Assembly: GCA_020348065.1 (NCBI GenBank)
Contig: CP070742.1
Location: 691,927-735,023 of the forward strand
Origin: Candidatus Zixiibacteriota bacterium
Lineage (GTDB): Bacteria; Zixibacteria; MSB-5A5; UBA10806
DNA: 43,097 nucleotides
Reading direction: 5' to 3'
In this document: positions 1 to 7,181 of the stretch, piece by piece
Numbering within the stretch: position 1 is the stretch's first letter
Layout of the letters: every line of letters begins with the position of its first letter
The notes under the pieces: generated by a model
Databases searched by the model: none
Told to the model about the DNA's origin: nothing
Seen by the model: only the letters and a program-made list of their open reading frames with translations
Made by a program: the position numbers and the translations under genes

Positions 1-77
1 CGCTTTTAACTGTGGCGCTTCCGATTATCTTAACATCCTGCGCGGTATGGGTTTTAACTGTAACACTATATAAATAG
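1..77 (+). CDS. C-terminal tail of a probable membrane protein (partial)
   Basis: One forward frame is open from base 3 to a TAG at 75-77 and encodes about 24 residues, starting LLTVALPIILTSC and ending TLYK. They look like a last transmembrane helix followed by a short basic end. A second frame is also open over much of the same stretch, so the choice rests on the hydrophobic, helix-like composition. The gene starts outside the window and its family cannot be named. Confidence 0.35.
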   Translation, partial: LLTVALPIILTSCAVWVLTVTLYK

Positions 78-134
78 ACCACCCTAAAGCGAGCGGTTTT
101 TTAATCCGATATAATTACTAAAAAAGGAACTGAT

Positions 135-329
135 ATGGCTGATCTTACGATTATTATAATAGGGATATCCGTAGTCTTGCTTTCAGTAGCGTTGGCGAAG
201 ATCAACGATAAACTGGATCGGCATATCCGTAAATTCCGTAAGTTTGAGGAAGCGTTAAAGAAAAATGCCACGGGCAGAATCAATAACGCCGCGAAATATC
301 AGAATCAACGCGAATACGTTAATAAATAG
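135..329 (+). CDS. small single-pass membrane protein
   Basis: This 64-residue protein has one hydrophobic segment at about residues 4-22 (TIIIIGISVVLLSVALA), followed by a strongly basic, probably cytoplasmic tail rich in Lys, Arg and Asn. A good ribosome site (AAGGA at 124-128, 6 bases before the ATG) supports it being a real gene. I do not recognise a family. It lies 94 bases upstream of the ECF sigma gene with its own spacing on both sides, so membership of that operon is uncertain. Small basic membrane proteins of this kind often act as accessory factors, but no function can be assigned from sequence. Confidence 0.6.
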   Translation: MADLTIIIIGISVVLLSVALAKINDKLDRHIRKFRKFEEALKKNATGRINNAAKYQNQREYVNK

Positions 330-371
330 ACTCCGTTTTTTAGATTGTCCGAATTTTAAACAAATATTTCG

Positions 372-400
372 GGAACTCCCATATAATCATTTTGTATAAT
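372..400 (+). promoter_or_regulatory. candidate promoter of the ECF sigma operon
   Basis: GGAACT (372-377) is separated by exactly 17 bases from TATAAT (395-400), 23 bases before the ATG of the sigma gene. GGAAC is the usual -35 core of ECF sigma factors and TATAAT the usual -10 of the housekeeping sigma, so the site is a hybrid. It could be autoregulated by the ECF factor or read by sigma-70. This is inferred from position and consensus only. Confidence 0.35.
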
Positions 401-423
401 GAAATAAATAGAGAAGGATTATT

Positions 424-1041
424 ATGGATTCCAAAAAATCGAAATTTCCCGAGGCCAGCGATAAAGAACTTATGGAATTGATTCAGGCGGGCGATGATAA
501 AGCGTTCCGGGAACTGGTCATCCGTTTCCAGGACAGGCTGATGAATTTCGTGGGACGGATCGTTACCGATAAAGAGACCTCCGAAGAGATAGTACAGGAG
601 ACATTTTTAAGGATCTTCAATCAAAAGATGAGTTACACGCCGCAGTATGCCGTATCCACCTGGATTTATACTATCGCGTTGAATTTGAGTCGATCCGAAT
701 TGCGAAAAAGGAAATTGCGGAGGTTTTTGAGCCTCGATTTCCTGAAAGAGGAATCCGATTTTGAGCTGGCCGATTCGGCCGTACAAACGATGAGCGGTCT
801 GGCGCCGGTTCTCCAAAAGGCCATAGAGAAGCTTCCTCAGGAATATAAGACGGCTTTTATTCTTTGCGATATCCAGAGGTTGCCGTATCAGCAGATCGCG
901 GAAGTAATGAGAGTCCCGGTTGGAACGGTGAAGTCGAGGATCAACCGGGCAAGATCGATATTGAGGGAAAAACTTAAACCATACAAGGAGTTGCAGCATG
1001 AACTGTCGAGGGGTATCCCGCAGACTATCAGCCTATTTTGA
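424..1041 (+). CDS. rpoE: ECF-type RNA polymerase sigma factor (sigma-70 family, group IV)
   Basis: This 205-residue protein has the two-domain layout of ECF sigma factors. Region 2 is at about residues 25-95 (FRELVIRFQDRLMNFVG, then EEIVQETFLRIF). Region 4 is at about 137-190 (LPQEYKTAFILCDIQ, then the helix-turn-helix around VPVGTVKSRINRAR). ECF factors direct core polymerase to GGAAC-type promoters and are normally held inactive by a cognate anti-sigma factor. That partner is encoded immediately downstream with a 44-base overlap, which implies translational coupling. The third gene is an HtrA-like protein, so the unit resembles rpoE-rse-mucD/degP envelope-stress operons. The first few residues are charged and unstructured; the ATG at 424 follows GAGAAGGA. 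Confidence 0.93.
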   Translation: MDSKKSKFPEASDKELMELIQAGDDKAFRELVIRFQDRLMNFVGRIVTDKETSEEIVQETFLRIFNQKMSYTPQYAVSTWIYTIALNLSRSELRKRKLRRFLSLDFLKEESDFELADSAVQTMSGLAPVLQKAIEKLPQEYKTAFILCDIQRLPYQQIAEVMRVPVGTVKSRINRARSILREKLKPYKELQHELSRGIPQTISLF

Positions 1042-1576
1042 CGGGCAATTAAGCCCCGCCATCAGGCAGTCGGTCGAGGATCATTTAAAAGGGTGCCTCT
1101 TGTGCCGGCGAAAGCTGGCTGAAATTGAGGCCATCGTCAGGGTAACTCATGATTTGTCGTCTTTGAGAGTCTCTGACGGTTTTACGGATCGCGTAATCGC
1201 CGTGACTAAATCAATTCCCATGAAAAAGGAGGCGTTCGGGAAAATAAGTTACAGATTTGGATTGGCGTCGGCGGCCTTTATAACCGCCGCGGCCGTGATA
1301 TTTTTTCTTTTCGGACCTACGACCACTACCGTTGATAATATTGCCGACACTAAAACCGATATTAAATCCGCCCTGGAACTGCCGGGAGAGTCGGAAACTC
1401 TCGATTTTGCCGATGATCCCAGCGTTATCGTATGGTCGGTGCCGGTTCCGGAGGATATCCTTGCCAGGGACAGGATGCTTGATGACAGCCTGCTTCTGGC
1501 GGATACGTCCTCAAAGATCGACCAGTTTGTTCTTCCCGAGATCGATAGAGGTTTAAAAGTAAATAAAGAGTTTTAA
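998..1576 (+). CDS. membrane anti-sigma factor with zinc-finger (ZAS) domain
   Basis: This 192-residue protein has the zinc-binding anti-sigma signature H29-x3-C33-x2-C36 in its first 40 residues, a feature of RsrA/ChrR-like inhibitors that clamp the sigma factor. A single transmembrane helix follows at about residues 88-106 (RFGLASAAFITAAAVIFFLF), then an 85-residue acidic extracytoplasmic part without a recognised domain. The arrangement fits a transmembrane anti-sigma factor that releases its sigma on an envelope signal, usually by regulated proteolysis. The ATG has a strong AAGGAG inside the end of the sigma gene, so the two are co-translated. The outer domain lacks cysteines. The partner assignment rests on gene order. 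Confidence 0.88.
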   Translation: MNCRGVSRRLSAYFDGQLSPAIRQSVEDHLKGCLLCRRKLAEIEAIVRVTHDLSSLRVSDGFTDRVIAVTKSIPMKKEAFGKISYRFGLASAAFITAAAVIFFLFGPTTTTVDNIADTKTDIKSALELPGESETLDFADDPSVIVWSVPVPEDILARDRMLDDSLLLADTSSKIDQFVLPEIDRGLKVNKEF

Positions 1577-1593
1577 AACAAGGGAGGGCCGCC

Positions 1594-2784
1594 GTGCATA
1601 ATTTTAAAATTTTTGTATCGGTTATAATAGCGACCTTCATCCTGAGCGGGAGTTCCGCTGATGCCGGGTTATCGGGATCTCTGGATAAGGAATTGACGTC
1701 ACTTATCGAGAAAACGGAACCGTATCTGGTGACGGTGAAAGGCGACGGCACCTGGAGGAATCTGATTGCCACCGGCATAGTCTACAACGAAGAGGGATAT
1801 GTAATAACCTCATCGCCGGCATATATGGCCGCCGATTTCGAAGTTACCTTCGCGAACGGTGAATCATACGATGCCGAACCGGTGGGGGTGGATCACGAAA
1901 CCGGGCTGGCGCTTTTGAGGATTAAAGGGAAACGTCAATTCCAGGTCCCGGCATGGGGATCTCCATCAAAATTGGATAAGGGCTCATGGATATTATTTGT
2001 AGGCAATTCATACGACACCCCTTCGTCCGTCAACATCGGTACCTATAAGGGCAAAGACGATGAAGGATTGCTGGAGTTGAACCTGAATGTCAATCCGGGA
2101 TCATCGGGGGGAGCCGTTTTAAACACCGATGGGGAGGTTATCGGCATTCTGATTGCCGTTGAATTCTCGCCTGGTACAAAAAAATTCTTTCGGCATAACA
2201 TGAAATTTGGCGATTACTATTTATCCAAAGATAGGGGGAGATCAGGAGAAACGGCTCTGGCGCTGCCGATTGAGCAGGCCAGGGATATTGTCGAGCAGTT
2301 GATCGAACATGGCGAGATAAAGAGGGGTTTTCTGGGGATCAACCAGAAAAATCTTACCGACGAGCAGAAACGGGAAAACAATATTGACGGTGGGATAATG
2401 GTTACAGATGTGGTCGATGATTCACCTGCAGACAAGGCGGGCCTGCGCGAGGATGACATTATAGTTAAGATCGACGGCAAATCGATAGAGGGGATAGGCG
2501 ATCTATACTCTACAATCCGATCACACAAGCCGGGGGATAGGGTAAACATCACTTATATCAGGGATGGAAAAACGAAAAGGATCGATGTTGAACTGGGGGA
2601 ATCAGAACGCGATTATTTTCTGGGAAGCCTGGATTTCGACGGAATTCTCCCTAAGCTAAAGATAGATAACAAATTAGATTTACCCCGTATGGAGAACCTG
2701 GAAGAGGAATTGCAGAGTTTGAGAGATGAACTGGAGAAGCTGCGTTACCAATTGGACGGGTTAAAAGACGACTTAAAGAAATAG
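1594..2784 (+). CDS. HtrA/DegP-like PDZ protein, probably catalytically inactive
   Basis: This 396-residue secreted protein starts at GTG after AGGGAGG and has a signal peptide of about 24 residues. It has a trypsin-like fold of the HtrA family (about 40-195), one PDZ domain (about 243-335, with GFLGI and SPADKAGLREDDIIVKIDG) and a C-terminal coiled coil (366-395). In DegP the triad His lies in GYVVTNNHV and the Asp in SDIAL. The aligned stretches here are GYVITSSPAY (Pro75 where His should be) and TGLALL (Gly104 for Asp). The serine loop NPGSSGGAV with Ser171 is intact. The family recognises unfolded envelope proteins. Loss of two triad residues suggests a sensor, chaperone or scaffold rather than a protease. 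It is the last gene of the sigma/anti-sigma unit and is followed by a terminator. Confidence 0.85.
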   Translation: MHNFKIFVSVIIATFILSGSSADAGLSGSLDKELTSLIEKTEPYLVTVKGDGTWRNLIATGIVYNEEGYVITSSPAYMAADFEVTFANGESYDAEPVGVDHETGLALLRIKGKRQFQVPAWGSPSKLDKGSWILFVGNSYDTPSSVNIGTYKGKDDEGLLELNLNVNPGSSGGAVLNTDGEVIGILIAVEFSPGTKKFFRHNMKFGDYYLSKDRGRSGETALALPIEQARDIVEQLIEHGEIKRGFLGINQKNLTDEQKRENNIDGGIMVTDVVDDSPADKAGLREDDIIVKIDGKSIEGIGDLYSTIRSHKPGDRVNITYIRDGKTKRIDVELGESERDYFLGSLDFDGILPKLKIDNKLDLPRMENLEEELQSLRDELEKLRYQLDGLKDDLKK

Positions 2785-2815
2785 CTTATTAAATTTCATA
2801 AAGGTTTGTCAATTG

Positions 2816-2846
2816 CCGGCTGAGATCTACATATCGGCCGGTTTTT
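2816..2846 (+). terminator. rho-independent terminator after the HtrA-like gene
   Basis: CCGGCTGA (2816-2823) pairs with TCGGCCGG (2834-2841), giving 8 pairs including one G-T, around a 10-base loop. Five T residues follow at 2842-2846. It lies 31 bases after the stop of the HtrA-like gene and separates the stress unit from the pilus locus. Confidence 0.8.
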
Positions 2847-2952
2847 GTCGCGAGAATTTTTATTTTTTGCTGTCCAGAAAATGGAACTGCGTATTTGGAG
2901 TTTATGTTAATGATTAGGTATGGAGTGGATAAGTTCGGTTATCATTTTAAAG

Positions 2953-2981
2953 TTGACTGTTATGGTTTATATATTTATATT
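2953..2981 (+). promoter_or_regulatory. sigma-70-like promoter of the pilus locus
   Basis: TTGACT (2953-2958), a 17-base spacer and TATATT (2976-2981) lie about 125 bases upstream of the major pilin ATG. The same TATATT -10 with 17-base spacing occurs before the cysteine desulfurase and lexA, which supports it as this genome's preferred promoter form. Confidence 0.55.
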
Positions 2982-3104
2982 ACCTGGATGGCATAACGTT
3001 TTTTAGTCAAAGGAGTTGCAGGGAAAACCGAGTAAAAAATCAGGAGGCGGATTTTTAGGTGATAAATAGAGTGTTTGTTAATCATTGATAGAAGGGGTTT
3101 TTTG

Positions 3105-3506
3105 ATGAAATTATTCAAGAGGAATGAGAACAGGGGTTTCACGATGGTAGAGCTTGCCATCGTGCTGGTAATTCTTGCGATCCTGGCGGCCATAGCGGTC
3201 CCGCTGTATCTGCAATATGTTGAGAGCGCCAGGGCTGGCGAGGCGCAGGAGGCGATTGCGGCTATTATGGCAGCCGCCAAGGTTCAGCATGCTGAAACGG
3301 GGCAATGGCCGACTGATATGCGCCAGCTCCACAGACTTCAGCTTGACAGGTTAACGGAGGAGCGCTGGCGGTTTATCATTATTCCGGGTACACATGGTAT
3401 CCAGAGCGTCCAGGCAACTTCGACCGGTCAGATGCCGGGTGGCGCGGGCAAGATCGTGCGTTTCAACGCCCAAGAGGGTAAATGGAACGGGTACGGCTTC
3501 GATTGA
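3105..3506 (+). CDS. pilA: type IV major pilin (prepilin)
   Basis: This 133-residue prepilin has a short basic leader, MKLFKRNENRG, and a processing site G11/F12 in the class III signal FTMVELAIVLVIL. Glu16 becomes the canonical Glu5 of the mature protein. The hydrophobic alpha-1 helix (12-35) is followed by a small globular domain with no cysteine, so the disulfide-bonded D-region of neisserial or pseudomonad pilins is absent. The ATG at 3105 is chosen because GAAGGGG lies 7 bases before it; a TTG 30 bases upstream would give an unusual leader. First place in the pilus operon and a long leader suggest it is the most abundant subunit. At 122 mature residues it is a small pilin. It could instead be a pseudopilin, but the full pilus gene set downstream favours PilA. 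Confidence 0.88.
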   Translation: MKLFKRNENRGFTMVELAIVLVILAILAAIAVPLYLQYVESARAGEAQEAIAAIMAAAKVQHAETGQWPTDMRQLHRLQLDRLTEERWRFIIIPGTHGIQSVQATSTGQMPGGAGKIVRFNAQEGKWNGYGFD

Positions 3507-3540
3507 TAAACTGTAAACCTTTCAACATTGGATTGAAGTA

Positions 3541-4632
3541 GTGGAAAGTTATAAGGCTACCGGCGGAGTTGTCTCCGCCGAGAAGAAGATACTCACTATA
3601 GATGAACTTCTAAAGTTTACCAAGGAGCAGGGAGCCTCGGATTTGCATCTGTCCGAGGGATCGACTCCCATGATTCGCATAGACGGGGTGATGCACAAAC
3701 TGGATTTGCCCGGGTTTGACAAAGAAGGAATCAGGTCTCTTTTGCTCTCTGCGATGGATAACGATCAGAGGAAAAGATTTGAAGAGCAATACGAAATAGA
3801 TTTTGCCAAAGAGATTGACGACAACACGAGATTCAGGTGTAACATTTACAAGCAGATCCAGGGATTTGGCGGCGCTTTTCGTACAATTCCCGCTGACATT
3901 CTTTCATTTGAGGAATTAAATTTGCCTGACATATTGAAAAGGTTGTCTCTGGTGGAACGTGGATTGGTTCTAATTACGGGGCCAACCGGTTCCGGGAAAA
4001 CCACCACTCTTGCCACCATGGTGGACTGGATCAACGAGCATAAGGAATGTCACGTTATAACTATTGAGGACCCGGTCGAGTATTTCCAGACCAGCCGTCA
4101 TTCTCTTATAAATCAGCGGGAACTGGGTTCCTGCACGCATTCTTTTGTTAATGCTTTAAGAGCCGCTCTTCGTGAGGACCCTGACGTGATTCTGGTGGGA
4201 GAGATGAGAGATCTGGAGACTATTTCTCTGGCCTTAACCGCCGCGGAAACCGGTCATCTCGTTCTTTCCACATTGCATACATCATCGGCGACCAAGACGA
4301 TCGACAGGATTATCGATATATTTCCGGCGGAGCAGAAAGCCCAGGTAAGATCGATGCTGGCGGAGTCGCTGCAGGCGGTGATTGCGCAGACCCTTCTCCC
4401 GCATAAGGTCAAGGGTCGTATTCCGGCTTTCGAGATTATGATCGCCAATGTGGCGGTGAGAAATCTCATTCGCGAGGATAAAATCTATCAGATACCGTCA
4501 ATTATTCAGGCCGGGGGAAAATCGGGAATGCAGTCTCTGGATCAGAACCTGTTAAACCTTGTGGCGGAGGGCAAGATCGAGCGTTCGATCGCGGCTCAAA
4601 GGGCGGATAATCCCAAGCTGTTTCTGGATTAG
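3541..4632 (+). CDS. pilT: pilus retraction ATPase PilT (first copy)
   Basis: This 363-residue hexameric secretion ATPase powers pilus depolymerisation from the inner membrane base. Visible are Walker A GPTGSGKTTT (147-156), the Asp box around ITIEDPVEY, Walker B DPDVILVGEMRD, the His box GHLVLSTLHT and the PilT-typical AVRNLIRED in the C-terminal domain, which resembles the AIRNLIRE retraction motif. It lacks the N1 domain and Cys motif of PilB. GTG at 3541 is the start, since no ATG precedes the conserved N-terminus. It sits between the pilin and the minor pilins, an unusual place for pilT, which in many genomes is unlinked. A second PilT lies at 38538. Confidence 0.93.
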   Translation: MESYKATGGVVSAEKKILTIDELLKFTKEQGASDLHLSEGSTPMIRIDGVMHKLDLPGFDKEGIRSLLLSAMDNDQRKRFEEQYEIDFAKEIDDNTRFRCNIYKQIQGFGGAFRTIPADILSFEELNLPDILKRLSLVERGLVLITGPTGSGKTTTLATMVDWINEHKECHVITIEDPVEYFQTSRHSLINQRELGSCTHSFVNALRAALREDPDVILVGEMRDLETISLALTAAETGHLVLSTLHTSSATKTIDRIIDIFPAEQKAQVRSMLAESLQAVIAQTLLPHKVKGRIPAFEIMIANVAVRNLIREDKIYQIPSIIQAGGKSGMQSLDQNLLNLVAEGKIERSIAAQRADNPKLFLD

Positions 4633-4642
4633 GATGATATCG

Positions 4643-5080
4643 ATGGCTGGCGATTCCGATAAAAATAAATACGGGGATCAAAAGGGCCTAACATTAATAG
4701 AGATTATGGTCGGTTTGTTGGTTATAGGCATCTCGATTCTGGCCATGTATATAATGTTTATCAATGGCCGGGAGATGATTACGGAGCAGTATCATCGGCG
4801 CATAGCTCTGGAGAAAGCCAGGGCCTTGATGGAGGATATGCAGTACAGCAGCCGCAAGCTGGGCAGTGTCCCCACGTCGTTCCGTGGAGCCGAAGAGGAT
4901 ACGCTGGTTGCCGGAGAAGGCCGCGATCCCATTTTTGCCGAGCGCACTGTCACCGTAGAACACAGCCCGCAAATAGATATAAGAACCGGGTATCCCTACT
5001 ACAGCGAGGTCAGCGTTGTTTATGAATGGGAGGAGTTGTCGGGCAGGGAATACCGCGTTGAATTGAGGAGCGCCTTTTGA
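4643..5080 (+). CDS. minor pilin, PilV-like prepilin
   Basis: The mature part begins after KG15 with LTLIEIMVGLLVIGISIL, a class III prepilin signal with Glu at mature position 5. The following ~110 residues form a small globular domain with no recognised motif (EKARALMEDMQYSSR, then a beta-rich C-terminus). Length is 145 residues from ATG 4643, which has AGGA 8 bases upstream; ATG 4634 is an alternative. The gene starts 10 bases after pilT and precedes a PilW-like gene, the usual order of minor pilins that prime assembly and form the pilus tip. The PilV label rests on order and prepilin signature, not on specific residues. Confidence 0.75.
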   Translation: MAGDSDKNKYGDQKGLTLIEIMVGLLVIGISILAMYIMFINGREMITEQYHRRIALEKARALMEDMQYSSRKLGSVPTSFRGAEEDTLVAGEGRDPIFAERTVTVEHSPQIDIRTGYPYYSEVSVVYEWEELSGREYRVELRSAF

Positions 5081-5093
5081 CCGGGAGTTAATT

Positions 5094-5684
5094 ATGATCG
5101 AAGACTTAAAAATAAGGCTATCGAAGAATTCCGGATTGACGTTAGTTGAAATCGTGGTAGCTATGGCGATCTCCGCCATTGTCTTCATCGGAATGCTGGC
5201 GACCTACGCGGAGGGTGTGCGGTATACGCGGCAGAATTCGAGCATGATGACGCTATATAACGAGGGTAAAGCCGCGTTGGAGATAATGGGCGGGTGGATC
5301 AGGCAGGCGGCCCGCATTCGCATATCATCTTATGGAGGCGTATCGAATGCCCGTCTGGAACTTAATTATAATGATCCCTGGGGAGGCGGGGACGCCGAAT
5401 TTTATTTTTCCGAAGCGAGCAATATCCTGAAATGGAACGATAGAACAAAGAGAAGCAGAAGACTCAATATGACTCTTCTGCCGATGCTGGATGTTGATAC
5501 CGGTCCGTACAAAGAGCCTTATTTAAAAGTGAAGGATTGCAGATTCACTCCCCTGGATCATTTAGGAATTCCCAGCCCCTATCTTGAAGGTTACTCTCTT
5601 ATAAAAATTGAACTGGTTCTGGAGGATAGCCGGGGGGACACCCTTTACTTATACTCGGTTCACTCGAAAAGAAATAAGCTTTAA
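5094..5684 (+). CDS. minor pilin, PilW-like prepilin
   Basis: This 196-residue prepilin has processing site G14/L15 in SGLTLVEIVVAMAISAIVF and Glu at mature position 5. The region after the helix (YAEGVRYTRQNSSMM, then ALEIMGGWIRQAARI) resembles the PilW/GspJ family, which packs at the tip of the pilus priming complex, and is followed by a beta-rich domain. ATG 5094 has GGGAG upstream and lies 13 bases after the PilV-like gene. No cysteine pair typical of tip adhesins is seen (one Cys only). The family-level call is good and the exact subunit equivalence is inferred. Confidence 0.75.
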   Translation: MIEDLKIRLSKNSGLTLVEIVVAMAISAIVFIGMLATYAEGVRYTRQNSSMMTLYNEGKAALEIMGGWIRQAARIRISSYGGVSNARLELNYNDPWGGGDAEFYFSEASNILKWNDRTKRSRRLNMTLLPMLDVDTGPYKEPYLKVKDCRFTPLDHLGIPSPYLEGYSLIKIELVLEDSRGDTLYLYSVHSKRNKL

Positions 5685-5713
5685 ACAAGGATTTTTATAA
5701 CCTGGAGGCCGCG

Positions 5714-7132
5714 ATGAAGCAATTTAAAGGCAGAAAAGAACAGGGCAGTGTCCTGGTGATGGCGGTAGTCCTCTCATTCGCGATGTTTATTATGGGCCTG
5801 GGTTTTTTAACCAGCGTCGATTATTTCGAAAATTCAGTCAGCGATGAAATAGCATTCGCACAGAATATATACGCGCTCAGTTACATAACAAAGATTACGA
5901 ATACTATCGTGAAGACCGGCGGCCTTTACCCCGGCGCATATGGCGCGTGGAATCCATATTTCAACGATAATGTCTATTACAGGTCCTACGTGGACTTCAC
6001 GGGCAATATCAATGACGGTTTTTTCTACGGAACACTGCGCGGATATTATGTATACGCGCAAGCCAAATCGACATATTACGGCGCCGATTATTTTATTGGA
6101 CGAACCAGCGCGACTTATGAGATTCTGGAGACGTTCGCGGATTACCTGTATCTTTCGATTATCGAAGAGGACCCGGTGAGAAACGAGCGGATCCGTTTCT
6201 GGACCCCGGATACTCTTGACGGTAAGGTTCATTCCAATGACACCATACATATTCATTCGGTTTATAACAGTCCACGTTTCATGAAAAAGACCACCTCCTG
6301 CGCTCCCTATATCGTCCCGTTCGACCATCAGGCGACATTCGATGAGGGTTTCTTTCCCAACGCCGATTCGATATATTTTCCCGACCAGGCGGATGAAATA
6401 AGAATCAGATCTCTCCGGAGGAATTTCGGGACCTTCAATCCCGATTCGGTTACGGAGTTGACTTTTCACGGCCGCGAGATAATTGTCAGGTATTGCGGCC
6501 CCGGTGGACCGCCGCACGAGGATTCTCTGGTATGTCGTCCGAGTCGCATATCCGCATCTAACGATAGAATAATTGTTTCGGGGGGCGATGCCGCGTTGTT
6601 CGTTCACGGAAAAGTGTATGTTAAAGCCAACCGTGGGAATCCAGATCTAATGGATACGACTTTTCGATCAATTGGCTTTGAGGGAAGGCTTACTATAGCC
6701 AGTTCGGATACCATGATTATATACGACAACCTGATATACAAGAACGCCAATGATGACAATTCCGTCCCTACCAATATAATAGACTGCCTGGGGCTGATAT
6801 CGGAATCGGCTATAATGGTGGGAGACAGCGTGGGAGATACCGTTTACATTAACGCGGCGCTGGCGTCGTTAGGCGGGACGATTTCGGTGCGGGATATATA
6901 TGATTACGGAACAGTTTCCGATCCCAACGACAACGAGAAACAATCGTTGTTCATTTACGGTTCGCTGGCTATGAAAAACCGGGGAATAGTGCACACCACG
7001 CATAACGGCTGGGGCGACAGGGGATTTATCGAAAAAGACTATCATTACGATACGCGCTTCCAGATGGATCCTCCGCCATATTTTATCCGCGCCAGTGGAC
7101 ATAACACCATTTATATGGAGTCCGGAAATTAG
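5714..7132 (+). CDS. large pilus-associated protein with PilX/GspK-like N-terminus
   Basis: This 472-residue protein begins with a basic leader, MKQFKGRKEQG, and a hydrophobic stretch, SVLVMAVVLSFAMFIMGLGF, like PilX/GspK proteins. Mature position 5 is Met rather than Glu, as in GspK, the tip pseudopilin. The remaining ~440 residues are rich in Tyr, Asp and Asn, with features such as TPDTLDGKVHSNDTIHIHS suggesting a secreted beta-helical or beta-sandwich domain (a DUF4900-like call is possible but unverified). Its position after PilV- and PilW-like genes and before pilM suggests the tip subunit of the minor pilin complex, here much larger than the ~200 residues of classical PilX. It may act as adhesin. 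ATG has GGAGG 5 bases upstream. Confidence 0.65.
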   Translation: MKQFKGRKEQGSVLVMAVVLSFAMFIMGLGFLTSVDYFENSVSDEIAFAQNIYALSYITKITNTIVKTGGLYPGAYGAWNPYFNDNVYYRSYVDFTGNINDGFFYGTLRGYYVYAQAKSTYYGADYFIGRTSATYEILETFADYLYLSIIEEDPVRNERIRFWTPDTLDGKVHSNDTIHIHSVYNSPRFMKKTTSCAPYIVPFDHQATFDEGFFPNADSIYFPDQADEIRIRSLRRNFGTFNPDSVTELTFHGREIIVRYCGPGGPPHEDSLVCRPSRISASNDRIIVSGGDAALFVHGKVYVKANRGNPDLMDTTFRSIGFEGRLTIASSDTMIIYDNLIYKNANDDNSVPTNIIDCLGLISESAIMVGDSVGDTVYINAALASLGGTISVRDIYDYGTVSDPNDNEKQSLFIYGSLAMKNRGIVHTTHNGWGDRGFIEKDYHYDTRFQMDPPPYFIRASGHNTIYMESGN

Positions 7133-7181
7133 GATTGATGAATTGACGAATATTTTTGTTGCCGTGTAAAGGAAGGAACTT

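Larger units (their letters stand above)
2785..3104 (+). other. 320-base intergenic regulatory region between the stress unit and the pilus locus
   Basis: No gene is visible here on either strand. The region holds the terminator of the upstream unit (2816-2846), a sigma-70-like promoter (2953-2981), a GGAACT hexamer at 2883 with GTTAAT 17 bases further on, and an AT-rich leader of about 115 bases before the pilin ATG. TGGCATAACG at about 2988 superficially resembles a sigma-54 -24 element but has no GC at -12. Confidence 0.7.

Noticed and set aside
81-115. GCGAGCGG with T-run and TATAAT (110-115) as terminator or promoter before the first small gene
   Set aside because: No complementary arm for a stem and no -35 at a suitable distance from TATAAT.
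101-283. Minus-strand reading frame opposite the first small gene
   Set aside because: It has no ribosome site and mirrors the coding pattern of the forward gene, which has a good Shine-Dalgarno and a clear membrane helix.
2988-3005. TGGCATAACGTTTTTT before pilA as a sigma-54 promoter
   Set aside because: The -24 TGGCA is present, but the -12 element lacks the required GC, and the start would lie only ~100 bases from the ATG with a better sigma-70 site nearby.
7143-7172. TTGACG before pilM as an internal promoter
   Set aside because: At 17 or 18 bases downstream there is only GTAAAG or TAAAGG, a poor -10, and pilM is clearly inside the operon.
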